A stretch of DNA of 62,975 nt, from NCBI GenBank assembly GCA_903839195.1, contig CAIMBK010000042.1, positions 1-62,975 on the forward strand, in the 5' to 3' direction. The notes below the pieces were generated by a model. It made no database searches and was not told where the DNA came from. It worked only from the letters and a program-made list of their open reading frames with translations. This document shows, in pieces, positions 43,904-52,563 of this stretch. Made by a program: the position numbers and the translations under genes. This DNA is from an uncultured Bacteroidota bacterium. GTDB lineage: Bacteria; Bacteroidota; Bacteroidia; Flavobacteriales; Flavobacteriaceae. The stretch's first letter is position 1. Each line of letters begins with the position of its first letter.

Positions 43904-46222
43904 ATGTTGAAGCCATTAAAACAAATTTTTTTTTCAAACGACATTCCTTTGTCGACGATATCTTTTAGTACATTTATTAGAACATCGGCTCGTTTAGGAC
44001 AAACGAATTATGGGTTTTTATTTGTAATTGCAGCGCTGTTTTTTTCTTCCAATTTCCATTCTTTTGCGCAAGAAACTACAAAACCAAGACCAAAAATCGG
44101 GTTAGTTTTGAGTGGAGGTGGCGCAAAGGCATTTGCGCATATTGGTGTTTTGAAGGTTTTAGAATCCGCAGGAGTTAAAATTGATTATATTGGCGGAACC
44201 AGCATGGGAGCTGCGGTTGGAGGATTATATGCGTCTGGATATAATGCTACTCAAATTGATTCGATTTTTAAAGCCATTCAATTTGACAATATAATTCAGG
44301 ACATCATTCCACGAGAATCAAAAAATTTCTACGAAAAAAGAAACGATGAGTTATACGCGTTGTCTTTGCCTTTTGATAATTTTAAAATCGGAATTCCAAC
44401 GTCCCTTTCTAAAGGAATTTACAACTATAATTTATTAACACGATTAACACATAACGTTCGACATGTAAGGGATTTTTCGAAATTGCCAATCCCGTTTTTG
44501 TGTATGGCAACTAATATTGAAACAGGCAAACAAGTCCTACTCAACAAAGGGTATTTGCCCCAAGCAATGATGGCAAGCGCGGCTTTTCCAACGCTTTTTT
44601 CGCCAGTAGAAATTGATGGAAATATTTTGGTTGACGGCGGTGTAACCAATAATTATCCGATTGAGGAACTCAGAAAAATGGGCGCCGATGTCATTATTGG
44701 AGTTGATGTTCAGGATGGCCTGAAAGATCGGACTGGATTGAAAGATGCCACCAAAATTATGATTCAAATTACGAATCTTCAAATGATTCAAAGCATGAAT
44801 GAAAAAATTGCTTCGACCGAGATTTATATCAAACCAGATGTCGCCAATTTTGGAATTATTTCCTTTGAAAACCGCCAAGAAATTATAAATAAAGGCGAAG
44901 AAGCTGCGTTTTCAGTTTATGAAAAATTAAAACTACTTGCCACCGAACCGAGTAATTTTAAAACCAAATTGGCTTTGCCAATAAACGACAGCTTGCGTAT
45001 TGATAATTTCAATATTAATAAATTAGAACATTATACACGTTCCTATGTTTTGGGAAAATTAGGGTTCAAATCCAGAAAAAAAATTAGTTACAAAGAAATA
45101 GAAATTGGCGTTGACAAGTTGAGCGCCACCCAAAATTTTAGCACTATAAAATACACGTTGGATCCAAGTAAAGACCAAGACGATTTAAACATTTATCTGG
45201 AAGAAAATCAAACAAAATCGTATTTAAAGTTTGGATTGCATTATGACGTGCTTTATAAAAGTGCTATTTTGGTTAATTATACTCAGAAAAAATCGCTTTT
45301 TAAAAACGATGTTCTTTCTTTTGATGTAGTCCTTGGGGATAATTTCAGATATAATTTTGATTATTATATCGACAACGGATTTCATTGGAGTTTTGGACTA
45401 AAATCGCGCTTAAACCGATTTAATCGAAACCTAACCACAGATTTCCGAAATGGCCAATTATTAACACAATTAGGAATGAATAACCTCAATATTATTTATT
45501 CTGATTTAACAAATCAAGCCTATCTTCAAACCGTTTCGTTTCAAAAATTCCTTTTGGCGGGCGGATTCGAACATAAATATTTAAGAATAAAATCGGAAAC
45601 GCTTCAAAATTCAACACCAATTATTGAAAACAGTAATTATTTTAGTTGCTTTGTGAATTTGAAATACGATTCATTTGACAATAAATATTTTCCAAAAAAA
45701 GGATGGAATTTTATTGGCGATTTCCAATCCTACTTATATTCTTCAGATTATAACCATCAATTTAAGCAATTTTCTATTGCCAAAGCCGAGGCCGGAATTG
45801 CCAAAACATTTTTCAATAAAACCACTTTCAAAATGCAATCAGAAGTTGGCTTTAATATAGGAGAAAAAAGCGTTCCCTACTTTGATTTTATACTTGGAGG
45901 CTATGGATTTGAAAAAGTCAATAATCTAAAATATTTTTATGGATATGACTTTTTAAGCCAATCGGCCGATAGTTTTGTAAAAACTACTTTTACTTTGGAT
46001 TATGAATTTTACAGAAAAAACCACATCAACTTTGCGGCAAATTATGCCCAATTGGGCGACAATCTCTTCAGTAATTCCGAATGGATGACAAAGCCTAAAT
46101 ACAATGGTTACGCAGTTGGATATGGCCTAGAAACCCCTGTTGGACCAATTGAAGTAAAATACACTTGGTCGCCCGACACCCATAAAAGTTTTACTTGGAT
46201 AAGCGTTGGGTTTTATTTTTAG
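43904..46222 (+). CDS. Patatin-like phospholipase fused to an outer-membrane beta-barrel
   Basis: The 772-residue product has a patatin domain at ~62-270. It includes the oxyanion loop SGGGAKAFAHIGVL, nucleophile Ser100 (GGTSMGAAVG) and Asp244 of the dyad (VDGGVTNNYP). A short linker/POTRA-like part (~350-410) leads into a barrel of the BamA/TamA surface-antigen type ending in an aromatic (WISVGFYF). This is the plan of type Vd patatin autotransporters such as PlpD. An upstream GTG inside uvrC was rejected. The ATG five bases after uvrC leaves an unusually long ~35-residue N-region before the hydrophobic signal. Confidence 0.9.
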   Translation: MLKPLKQIFFSNDIPLSTISFSTFIRTSARLGQTNYGFLFVIAALFFSSNFHSFAQETTKPRPKIGLVLSGGGAKAFAHIGVLKVLESAGVKIDYIGGTSMGAAVGGLYASGYNATQIDSIFKAIQFDNIIQDIIPRESKNFYEKRNDELYALSLPFDNFKIGIPTSLSKGIYNYNLLTRLTHNVRHVRDFSKLPIPFLCMATNIETGKQVLLNKGYLPQAMMASAAFPTLFSPVEIDGNILVDGGVTNNYPIEELRKMGADVIIGVDVQDGLKDRTGLKDATKIMIQITNLQMIQSMNEKIASTEIYIKPDVANFGIISFENRQEIINKGEEAAFSVYEKLKLLATEPSNFKTKLALPINDSLRIDNFNINKLEHYTRSYVLGKLGFKSRKKISYKEIEIGVDKLSATQNFSTIKYTLDPSKDQDDLNIYLEENQTKSYLKFGLHYDVLYKSAILVNYTQKKSLFKNDVLSFDVVLGDNFRYNFDYYIDNGFHWSFGLKSRLNRFNRNLTTDFRNGQLLTQLGMNNLNIIYSDLTNQAYLQTVSFQKFLLAGGFEHKYLRIKSETLQNSTPIIENSNYFSCFVNLKYDSFDNKYFPKKGWNFIGDFQSYLYSSDYNHQFKQFSIAKAEAGIAKTFFNKTTFKMQSEVGFNIGEKSVPYFDFILGGYGFEKVNNLKYFYGYDFLSQSADSFVKTTFTLDYEFYRKNHINFAANYAQLGDNLFSNSEWMTKPKYNGYAVGYGLETPVGPIEVKYTWSPDTHKSFTWISVGFYF

Positions 46223-46248
46223 AAATCTCGACAGTTTTGTTTTTTTTG

Positions 46249-46278
46249 TTTGAAGTTATCCAAAAAACTTTATATTTG
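46249..46278 (+). promoter_or_regulatory. Candidate promoter for the amino-acid permease
   Basis: TTTG (46249-46252) and TATATTTG (46271-46278) with an 18-base spacer fit the Bacteroidetes promoter. The ATG is 28 bases further on. Confidence 0.65.
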
Positions 46279-46306
46279 AATCCAATAACTAAAATACGGA
46301 AAAATT

Positions 46307-47797
46307 ATGTCTATTTGGAAAAGAAAACCGCTGGCTTTATTACTTAATGAAGCTTCAGAATCGGAGAAAGGGTTAAAAAGAACACTTACCGCTTGGTCAC
46401 TTGTGGCATTAGGAATTGGCGCAATTATTGGCGCCGGATTGTTTGTTAGAACCGCAATGGCAGCTTCTCAAAATGCGGGGCCATCCGTTACAATTGCGTT
46501 TGTTTTAGCAGCAGTTGGATGTGCATTAGCAGGATTGTGTTATGCCGAATTATCTTCTTCTATTCCAATTTCTGGAAGTGCTTATACTTATACTTACGCC
46601 ACTATGGGCGAATTATTAGCTTGGATTATTGGCTGGGATTTAATTTTAGAATATGCCGTAGGAGCCGCAACTGTTGGAATAGCTTGGAGCGAATATCTGA
46701 ATAATTTATTAGTAAATGTTTTGCATGTTAATCCAATTCCTTATGAATTATCACATTCGCCATTTCAGCATTTTACAGATCCAATAACAGGAGTTGTTTC
46801 TAATGGATTAATAAACTTACCTGCTTTGTTTATTGTAGGCGCAATCAGTTTGTTATTAATTAAAGGAATTCAAGAATCGGCATTTGTAAACGGAATAATT
46901 GTAATTGTGAAAGTGGTTATTGTTGTTTTAATAATCGTAATCGGGTGGCATTTTATTAATCCAGTAAATCACACGCCTTACATTCCGCCAAGTGCTATTT
47001 TTACAGATGAGCACGGCGTAAACCACAGTTTTGGAGGTTTTTGGGGAATTGTTGGCGCAGCAGGAACAGTCTTTTTTGCATTTATTGGTTTTGATGCAGT
47101 GAGTACCGCGGCACAAGAAACCAAAAATCCGAAACGAAACATGCCCATTGGAATTTTAGGTTCCTTGGCAATTTGTACCGCTTTGTACATACTTTTTGCT
47201 CATGTTTTGACAGGAGTTGCCACAGTAGAAGATTTTAGAACTGGAGGAAAAGAAGCTTCCGTTGCTTTTGCAATAAACAAATATATGATTGGATTTTCTT
47301 GGCTTGGGCAATTTGTTACTATTGCAATTCTTGCAGGTTTTTCTTCGGTAATATTAGTAATGTTATTGGGACAATCGAGAGTTTTTTATGCCATGGGAAA
47401 AGACGGTTTATTGCCAAGTTTTTTCAGTGATTTGCACTCAAAATATAAAACGCCTTACAAAGCCAATTTAGTAATTCTTGTAATTGTTGGATTATTTGCT
47501 GCATTTATTCCAGGAGATATAGTTGGTGATATGACAAGTATCGGAACGTTATTCGCATTCGTATTGGTTTGTATTTCCGTTATTATCCTCAGAAAAAAAG
47601 AACCAAATATGGTCAGAGAATTTAGAACACCGTTAGTTCCGCTTATTCCTTTATTGGGCGTTGCATCATGCATGTTAATGATGGTTGGATTAGGATGGAC
47701 AAACTGGTTACGATTAGGTGTTTGGCTAGCGTTAGGGCTTGTGATTTATTTTGTTTATAGCAAGAAAAACAGTAAATTAAACAACCCAAAAAAGTAA
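46307..47797 (+). CDS. APC-family amino-acid permease
   Basis: The 496-residue inner-membrane transporter has 12 or more helices and the APC signature in helix 1 (LGIGAIIGAGLFVRTA). Further motifs are SGSAYTYTYATMGELLAWIIGWDLILEY and FFAFIGFDAVSTAAQETKNPKRNMPIG. The plan resembles the cationic amino-acid / YfnA branch. It is followed by hmgA and hppD, so an aromatic amino-acid substrate is possible, but a strong terminator separates them. Confidence 0.92.
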   Translation: MSIWKRKPLALLLNEASESEKGLKRTLTAWSLVALGIGAIIGAGLFVRTAMAASQNAGPSVTIAFVLAAVGCALAGLCYAELSSSIPISGSAYTYTYATMGELLAWIIGWDLILEYAVGAATVGIAWSEYLNNLLVNVLHVNPIPYELSHSPFQHFTDPITGVVSNGLINLPALFIVGAISLLLIKGIQESAFVNGIIVIVKVVIVVLIIVIGWHFINPVNHTPYIPPSAIFTDEHGVNHSFGGFWGIVGAAGTVFFAFIGFDAVSTAAQETKNPKRNMPIGILGSLAICTALYILFAHVLTGVATVEDFRTGGKEASVAFAINKYMIGFSWLGQFVTIAILAGFSSVILVMLLGQSRVFYAMGKDGLLPSFFSDLHSKYKTPYKANLVILVIVGLFAAFIPGDIVGDMTSIGTLFAFVLVCISVIILRKKEPNMVREFRTPLVPLIPLLGVASCMLMMVGLGWTNWLRLGVWLALGLVIYFVYSKKNSKLNNPKK

Positions 47798-47816
47798 TTC
47801 CGATATCTAATACTTC

Positions 47817-47858
47817 AAAAAAGCACTAATAATGAACCTTCATTTTTAGTGCTTTTTT
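47817..47858 (+). terminator. Strong terminator after the permease
   Basis: A nearly perfect 20-base-pair hairpin (one mismatch, two-base tip) ends in six T. Its base is AAAAAAGCACTAA pairing with TTAGTGCTTTTTT. Confidence 0.92.
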
Positions 47859-47922
47859 CGTTTTTTTTAAATAATTCACAATAACCGCACCTCATTTTTA
47901 AATTTTTCCGATATTTGTGTAT

Positions 47923-47988
47923 ATGAAAACAACTTGGAACGGTTTATTAGCACACCTTCAGTTTCTTATTAAAAGAAACCCAGAATGA
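47923..47988 (+). other. Candidate 21-codon leader ORF upstream of hmgA
   Basis: In the 47798-48068 gap, after the permease terminator, a -7-like GATATTTG (47910-47917) is followed five bases later by an ATG. The 21-codon frame encodes an amphipathic peptide beginning MKTTWNGLLAHLQFLI. Downstream is a GGTAAA/TTTTACC hairpin without a T run, 80 bases before hmgA. It could be a leader peptide or chance. There is one Trp and no Tyr or Phe run typical of attenuation. Confidence 0.25.
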
Positions 47989-48068
47989 ATTTCCCTTTTT
48001 TGATTAAATCAGAACGGTAAATAGACAAAATTTTACCTTTCAAACTAGTAATTTTAAACAAAAAAAAC

Positions 48069-49226
48069 ATGCCAATATATCATAAACTTGGAGCATTTCC
48101 CCAAAAAAGACATACCACTTTCGAAAATCCAAAAGGAGGACTGTATTACGAACAACTTTTCGGAACGGAGGGATTTAGCGGACATTCGTCATTATTATAT
48201 CACGTTCACCGTCCAACGCAAGTTAAAGAAATTCTCAAATCCTATTCTGTTGAACCCAAAATCGCCATCGGAAATAACATCAAATCATTACTTTTAAAAG
48301 GATTTGACCTCAAACCCGAAGCCGATTTTCTAGACAGCCGAAAACCAATGTTGGTCAATAAAGATTGCACCATTGGATTGGCCGCTCCGCAAAAATCATT
48401 ACGCGATTATTTCTATAAAAATGCCGATGCCGACGAATTGATTTTCATCCACAAAGGAACGGGAACCTTGCGAACAATGATGGGAAATATTCCATTTAAA
48501 TTTGGCGATTACCTCATTATTCCTCGCGGGATGATTTATCAAATCGATTTTGATTCTTCCGAAAACCGCTTGTTTTATGTAGAATCTTTCGCGCCATTTT
48601 ACACCCCAAAACGCTATAAAAACGAATCGGGACAACATTTGGAACATTCCCCATTTTGCGAACGCGATTTTATTTTACCAACCGAACTCGAAACGCATGA
48701 CGAAAAAGGCGATTTCCTTATCAAAGTCAAAAAAGAAGGAATGATTCACGAAATAGTTTATGCCACACATCCATTTGATGTTGTCGGTTGGGACGGCTAC
48801 AATTTTCCATACGGATTCAGCATTCACAATTTTGAACCGATTACCGGGCGCGTTCACCAACCACCGCCAGTGCATCAAACATTCGAAACAGCCACATTTG
48901 TAGTTTGCTCATTCGTTCCAAGATTGTACGATTATCATCCAAAATCAATTCCAGCGCCTTACAATCACAGCAACATTGACAGCGATGAAGTGCTTTATTA
49001 TGTCGCAGGCGATTTCATGAGCCGAAACAATATCGAACAAGGCCACATTACATTGCACCCAAAAGGAATTCCTCACGGACCAGCTCCTGGCGCAATGGAA
49101 CGCAGCATCGGACAAACCATCACCGAAGAATTAGCCGTTATGGTGGACACATTTCGACCACTAATGGTGACCGAAGAAGCCATGGGAATCGACGACGGAA
49201 AATATTATAAATCCTGGTTAGAATAA
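48069..49226 (+). CDS. hmgA: Homogentisate 1,2-dioxygenase
   Basis: The 385-residue cupin enzyme opens homogentisate to maleylacetoacetate in tyrosine breakdown. Fe(II) ligands are visible near the C-terminus in family order: His in PAPYNHSN, Glu in SDEVLYYVAGD and His in GIPHGPAPGA. It is shorter than the ~430-residue proteobacterial/animal form, as in other Bacteroidetes. hppD, the preceding pathway step, follows after a structured repeat. No fumarylacetoacetase is in the window. Confidence 0.94.
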   Translation: MPIYHKLGAFPQKRHTTFENPKGGLYYEQLFGTEGFSGHSSLLYHVHRPTQVKEILKSYSVEPKIAIGNNIKSLLLKGFDLKPEADFLDSRKPMLVNKDCTIGLAAPQKSLRDYFYKNADADELIFIHKGTGTLRTMMGNIPFKFGDYLIIPRGMIYQIDFDSSENRLFYVESFAPFYTPKRYKNESGQHLEHSPFCERDFILPTELETHDEKGDFLIKVKKEGMIHEIVYATHPFDVVGWDGYNFPYGFSIHNFEPITGRVHQPPPVHQTFETATFVVCSFVPRLYDYHPKSIPAPYNHSNIDSDEVLYYVAGDFMSRNNIEQGHITLHPKGIPHGPAPGAMERSIGQTITEELAVMVDTFRPLMVTEEAMGIDDGKYYKSWLE

Positions 49227-49229
49227 TTT

Positions 49230-49297
49230 GGAGCTCATTCCTGCTGTTCGCTATATCCACGCAAAAATGCGTGGGATGCCGCTGCCATCAGGGCTAG
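49230..49297 (+). repeat. Structured dispersed repeat, copy 1 (between hmgA and hppD)
   Basis: It begins with GGAGCT and ends with GGGCTAG. The outer 32 bases differ from the copy at 56977 at five positions, and the inner 3' flank differs at three. Stems AGC/GCT, CCTG/CAGG and ATCC/GGAT can form. The inner part is a simple hairpin, CACGCA-AAAA-TGCGTG. It starts four bases after the hmgA stop and lies 91 bases before hppD. There is no ORF and no T run. Confidence 0.8.
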
Positions 49298-49387
49298 GGC
49301 AATCCTATAAAAAGTAAATTAATTACAATAAATCACATTAGGTTTTACAAGAATAATGGGTAAAACAATACCTATAAAAAAAACAAT

Positions 49388-50548
49388 ATGGCAAAAGAAG
49401 TAAAATCCGTTGAATACGGACTAGAAAAAATATTTGAAGGCGCACAAGATTTCCTACCTTTATTAGGAACAGATTATGTAGAGTTCTATGTAGGAAACGC
49501 AAAACAATCGGCACATTATTACAAAACTGCTTTTGGTTACCAATCATTGGCCTATGCCGGATTAGAAACAGGCGTAAAAGACAAAGCGTCCTATGTGCTA
49601 AAACAAGATAAAATCCGTTTGGTTTTAACCACGCCACTAAACGAAAATTCCCCAATAAACGAACATCTAAAAAAACATGGCGATGGCGTAAAAGTGGTTG
49701 CGCTTTGGGTTGAAGACGCCACAAGTGCCTATAACGAAACCATGAAACGTGGCGCCCGTTCTTTTATGGAACCAACCATCGAAAAAGATGAAAGCGGCGA
49801 AGTGGTTCGGTCTGGAATTTATACGTATGGCGAAACCGTCCATATTTTTGTAGAACGAAAAAATTATAACGGCGTTTTCTTGCCAGGATACAAACCATGG
49901 AAATCTGATTATAATCCAACCGCTGTTGGACTCAAATACATTGATCACATGGTAGGAAATGTTGGCTGGAACGAAATGAATAAGTGGGTAAAATTCTACG
50001 AAGATGTAATGGGATTTGTAAATTTTCTTTCCTTTGACGACAAACAAATTCACACCGAATATTCCGCTTTAATGAGCAAAGTTATGTCCAATGGAAATGG
50101 ACGAATCAAATTTCCAATAAACGAACCTGCCGAAGGAAAAAAACGGTCACAAATAGAAGAATACCTTGATTTTTATGGCGGACCTGGCGTGCAGCACATT
50201 GCAATTGCCACCGACGATATTATCAAAACAGTTTCCGAATTGAAAGCACGAGGGGTTGAATTTCTTTCTGCGCCACCGCACGCCTATTATCAAGCAATTC
50301 CAGAAAGATTAGGTGTTCACATGGAAATGATGAAGGAAGACATCGCAGAAATCGAGAAATTATCAATTATGGTTGATGCCGATGAAGACGGTTATTTATT
50401 ACAAATTTTCACAAAACCAGTTGAAGACCGACCAACTTTATTCTATGAAATCATCCAAAGAATGGGCGCAAAAGGTTTTGGCGCAGGAAATTTCAAAGCA
50501 TTATTTGAATCAATTGAAAGAGAGCAAGAACTTCGAGGAACTTTGTAA
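49388..50548 (+). CDS. hppD: 4-hydroxyphenylpyruvate dioxygenase
   Basis: The 386-residue enzyme converts 4-hydroxyphenylpyruvate to homogentisate, which hmgA then opens. Two VOC-fold halves are visible. The iron ligands of the C-terminal half are His in YIDHMVGNVG, His in GVQHIAIATDDI and Glu in LFYEIIQRMGAKGFGAGNF. The 5' leader contains the structured repeat and a second small hairpin (GTTTTAC/GTAAAAC, ~49343-49366). Confidence 0.95.
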   Translation: MAKEVKSVEYGLEKIFEGAQDFLPLLGTDYVEFYVGNAKQSAHYYKTAFGYQSLAYAGLETGVKDKASYVLKQDKIRLVLTTPLNENSPINEHLKKHGDGVKVVALWVEDATSAYNETMKRGARSFMEPTIEKDESGEVVRSGIYTYGETVHIFVERKNYNGVFLPGYKPWKSDYNPTAVGLKYIDHMVGNVGWNEMNKWVKFYEDVMGFVNFLSFDDKQIHTEYSALMSKVMSNGNGRIKFPINEPAEGKKRSQIEEYLDFYGGPGVQHIAIATDDIIKTVSELKARGVEFLSAPPHAYYQAIPERLGVHMEMMKEDIAEIEKLSIMVDADEDGYLLQIFTKPVEDRPTLFYEIIQRMGAKGFGAGNFKALFESIEREQELRGTL

Positions 50549-50658
50549 AAACCGAAAATTGCCAAATATTTCACAATATTTTCACTCAATACAATCAAAA
50601 AATTGCAAAATAAATGTTAAAATTGAACAATCGTTACATTTAATTCAACATTTTGTTT

Positions 50659-50777
50659 TACATTTGCATATCAAAATGACGGAGTGGTTTCCTGAATTTT
50701 ATATAAATTTTCATAATTTATAGTTTTTGGTTGGTTAATAGCATAAAAACTCGGTCAATATTTGACTGGGTTTTTTT
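50659..50777 (+). ncRNA. Candidate small transcript with 15-codon ORF
   Basis: An exact -7 box TACATTTG (50659-50666) is followed nine bases later by an ATG. It opens a 15-codon frame (50676-50723, MTEWFPEFYINFHNL). A terminator comes next (50745-50777: 14-bp stem with two G-U pairs, then T run). The next gene has its own promoter overlapping this terminator. The unit therefore looks like an independent ~100-base transcript, either an sRNA or a micro-peptide mRNA. Confidence 0.45.
50745..50777 (+). terminator. Terminator of the candidate small transcript
   Basis: AAAAACTCGGTCAA pairs with TTGACTGGGTTTTT (two G-U pairs) around a three-base loop, followed by more T. No ordinary gene ends between hppD (stop at 50548) and this point. 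Confidence 0.8.
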
Positions 50778-50792
50778 GTTTTAATACATTTG
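50761..50792 (+). promoter_or_regulatory. Candidate promoter for DUF3108-TDO-M23-pgi
   Basis: TTTG at 50761-50764 and TACATTTG at 50785-50792 have a 20-base spacer. The TTTG is in the descending arm of the preceding terminator. The DUF3108 ATG is 41 bases downstream. Confidence 0.7.
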
Positions 50793-50833
50793 GAACAGAA
50801 ATTGTATTAATCAATAATTGCAATTCAACAACT

Positions 50834-51610
50834 ATGAAAAAGATACTTTTATTCTTTTTGTTTTTTATAACACTGGGTTCCGGAACTCAAAAAGGAGATG
50901 CTTTTGAAGCCGGCGAATGGCTAAAATTCCGCGTCCATTATGGCATTATCAATGCGGGTTACGCTACATTAGAAACCCAAGAAGCCATTAGAAACAATAA
51001 AAAAGTTTTCCACGTTATCGGGAAAGGATATTCAACAGGGTTGTCCCGTTTTTTCTTTAAAGTAGAAGATCTTTACGAAAGTTATTTTGACAAAGCAACA
51101 GGAAAACCGTATCAATTTGTCCGAAAAATTAACGAAGGCGGATATACAAAAAATCAAGAAGGATTCTTTAATCAAGAGGCTGATAAAATTCTGGTTAAGG
51201 ATTATAAAGGAAAAACAGAAAAAACCATTTCCATTCCAAACAACACACAAGACATCGTTTCTACATTTTATTACTTACGAAATTATCCCAATGTTGACAA
51301 CATGAAAGTGGGCGAATCCATAGCAATCGATATGTTTTTTGACGACGAAACAACGAAGTTTAAGCTAAAATTTTTAGGTCGAGAGAATATAAACACTAAA
51401 TTTGGAACCATATCAACAATGATATTCAGACCTCTAGTGCAATCTGGAAGAATTTTCAAAGAAGAAGAAAGTCTTACGGTTTGGATTTCCGATGATGCCA
51501 ATAAAATACCAATACGAATCAAAGCCAGTCTAGTTGTAGGGTCTATAAAGGCTGACTTAGACGGTTTTAAGGGGTTAAAACACTCCTTTGTAGTAAAAGC
51601 AAAACCCTAA
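50834..51610 (+). CDS. DUF3108 domain protein
   Basis: The 258-residue exported protein has a hydrophobic N-terminus (MKKILLFFLFFITLGSG). A DUF3108 beta-barrel-like domain follows (GEWLKFRVHYGIINAGYATLE, VEDLYESYFDKATGKPYQFVRKINEGGY, ESLTVWISDDANKIPIRIKASLVVGSIKADL). It is probably periplasmic; the function of the family is unknown. A TTG start at 50762 was rejected because it lies in the terminator/promoter region. The stop and the next start overlap as TAATG. Confidence 0.9.
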   Translation: MKKILLFFLFFITLGSGTQKGDAFEAGEWLKFRVHYGIINAGYATLETQEAIRNNKKVFHVIGKGYSTGLSRFFFKVEDLYESYFDKATGKPYQFVRKINEGGYTKNQEGFFNQEADKILVKDYKGKTEKTISIPNNTQDIVSTFYYLRNYPNVDNMKVGESIAIDMFFDDETTKFKLKFLGRENINTKFGTISTMIFRPLVQSGRIFKEEESLTVWISDDANKIPIRIKASLVVGSIKADLDGFKGLKHSFVVKAKP

Positions 51611-52542
51611 TGAACGAAAGCAAAATTTCAAAAGAAATTCTAGAACAGCTAGAAAATAAATTTCAAAGTATTAATCAAAATACCGAAACCCATCTGGAAG
51701 GATTGCTTTGGGCGAAACCAATTACCTATTGGGATTATATTCAAACCGATGCGCTTTTGAACCTTCAAACGCAACGAACGACCTTGCCCGACGAAATGGT
51801 TTTTATTATGTACCATCAAGTAAATGAATTGTTGTTTAAAATGATTCTTTGGGAAATCACTCAAATCTCCGAAAATTTAAAATTGGAAACCTCCTTTTTT
51901 ACCGAAAGATTGACAAGAATTAGCCGCTATTTTGACATGTTAACCACTTCTTTCGACATCATGGGCGACGGAATGGAGGTTGAACAATACATGAAATTTA
52001 GAAACACACTAACACCCGCAAGTGGCTTTCAAAGTGCTCAATACCGCTTAATCGAATTTGCATCTACCGATTTGATAAATCTAATTGATTACCGTTTTCG
52101 AACTACAATTGACAGAAATACGCCCTACGAACACGCCTTAAATCATTTGTATTGGCAGGCCGCTGGGAAAGACTATAAAACAGGAAAAAAATCGTTTCTT
52201 TTGGAAGAATTTGAACGAAAATACAAAGCGACTTTCCTGGATTATATGGAAAAATACAATACCATCAATATTTGGCAAAAATTCAAACAGTTGCCCGAAA
52301 AAGCCCAACAAAACAAGGAATTACGAAACGCCATGCGCCATTATGACCATACCGTAAACATTACTTGGGTAATGGGCCATTTGAACGCAGCAAAAAAATA
52401 CATCGAAAGCCAAGGTTCTGGCGAAGCAACCGGCGGAAGCGATTGGAAAAAATACCTGCATCCAAAATACCAAAGGAGAATATTTTTTCCCGAATTATGG
52501 AGCGAAGAGGAATTAAAAAACTGGGGGGAAGAAAAAGAATAG
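51610..52542 (+). CDS. kynA: Tryptophan 2,3-dioxygenase
   Basis: The 310-residue heme enzyme makes N-formylkynurenine from tryptophan, the first kynurenine-pathway step. Family motifs are FIMYHQVNELLFKMILWEI and YMKFRNTLTPASGFQSAQYR, with MRHYDHTVNITWVMGHLNAA carrying the heme-side His, and a Gly-rich GSGEATGGSDWKKYL. It shares one base with the DUF3108 stop. Together with 3-hydroxyanthranilate dioxygenase at 6.2 kb it indicates tryptophan use for NAD or energy. Confidence 0.96.
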   Translation: MNESKISKEILEQLENKFQSINQNTETHLEGLLWAKPITYWDYIQTDALLNLQTQRTTLPDEMVFIMYHQVNELLFKMILWEITQISENLKLETSFFTERLTRISRYFDMLTTSFDIMGDGMEVEQYMKFRNTLTPASGFQSAQYRLIEFASTDLINLIDYRFRTTIDRNTPYEHALNHLYWQAAGKDYKTGKKSFLLEEFERKYKATFLDYMEKYNTINIWQKFKQLPEKAQQNKELRNAMRHYDHTVNITWVMGHLNAAKKYIESQGSGEATGGSDWKKYLHPKYQRRIFFPELWSEEELKNWGEEKE

Positions 52543-52563
52543 TTTCCCAAAAAAGAAAAAAAT

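Noticed and set aside
49356..49403. 15-codon ORF overlapping the hppD start
   Set aside because: It overlaps hppD by 16 bases in another frame, lies in an A-rich leader, and no promoter box precedes it.
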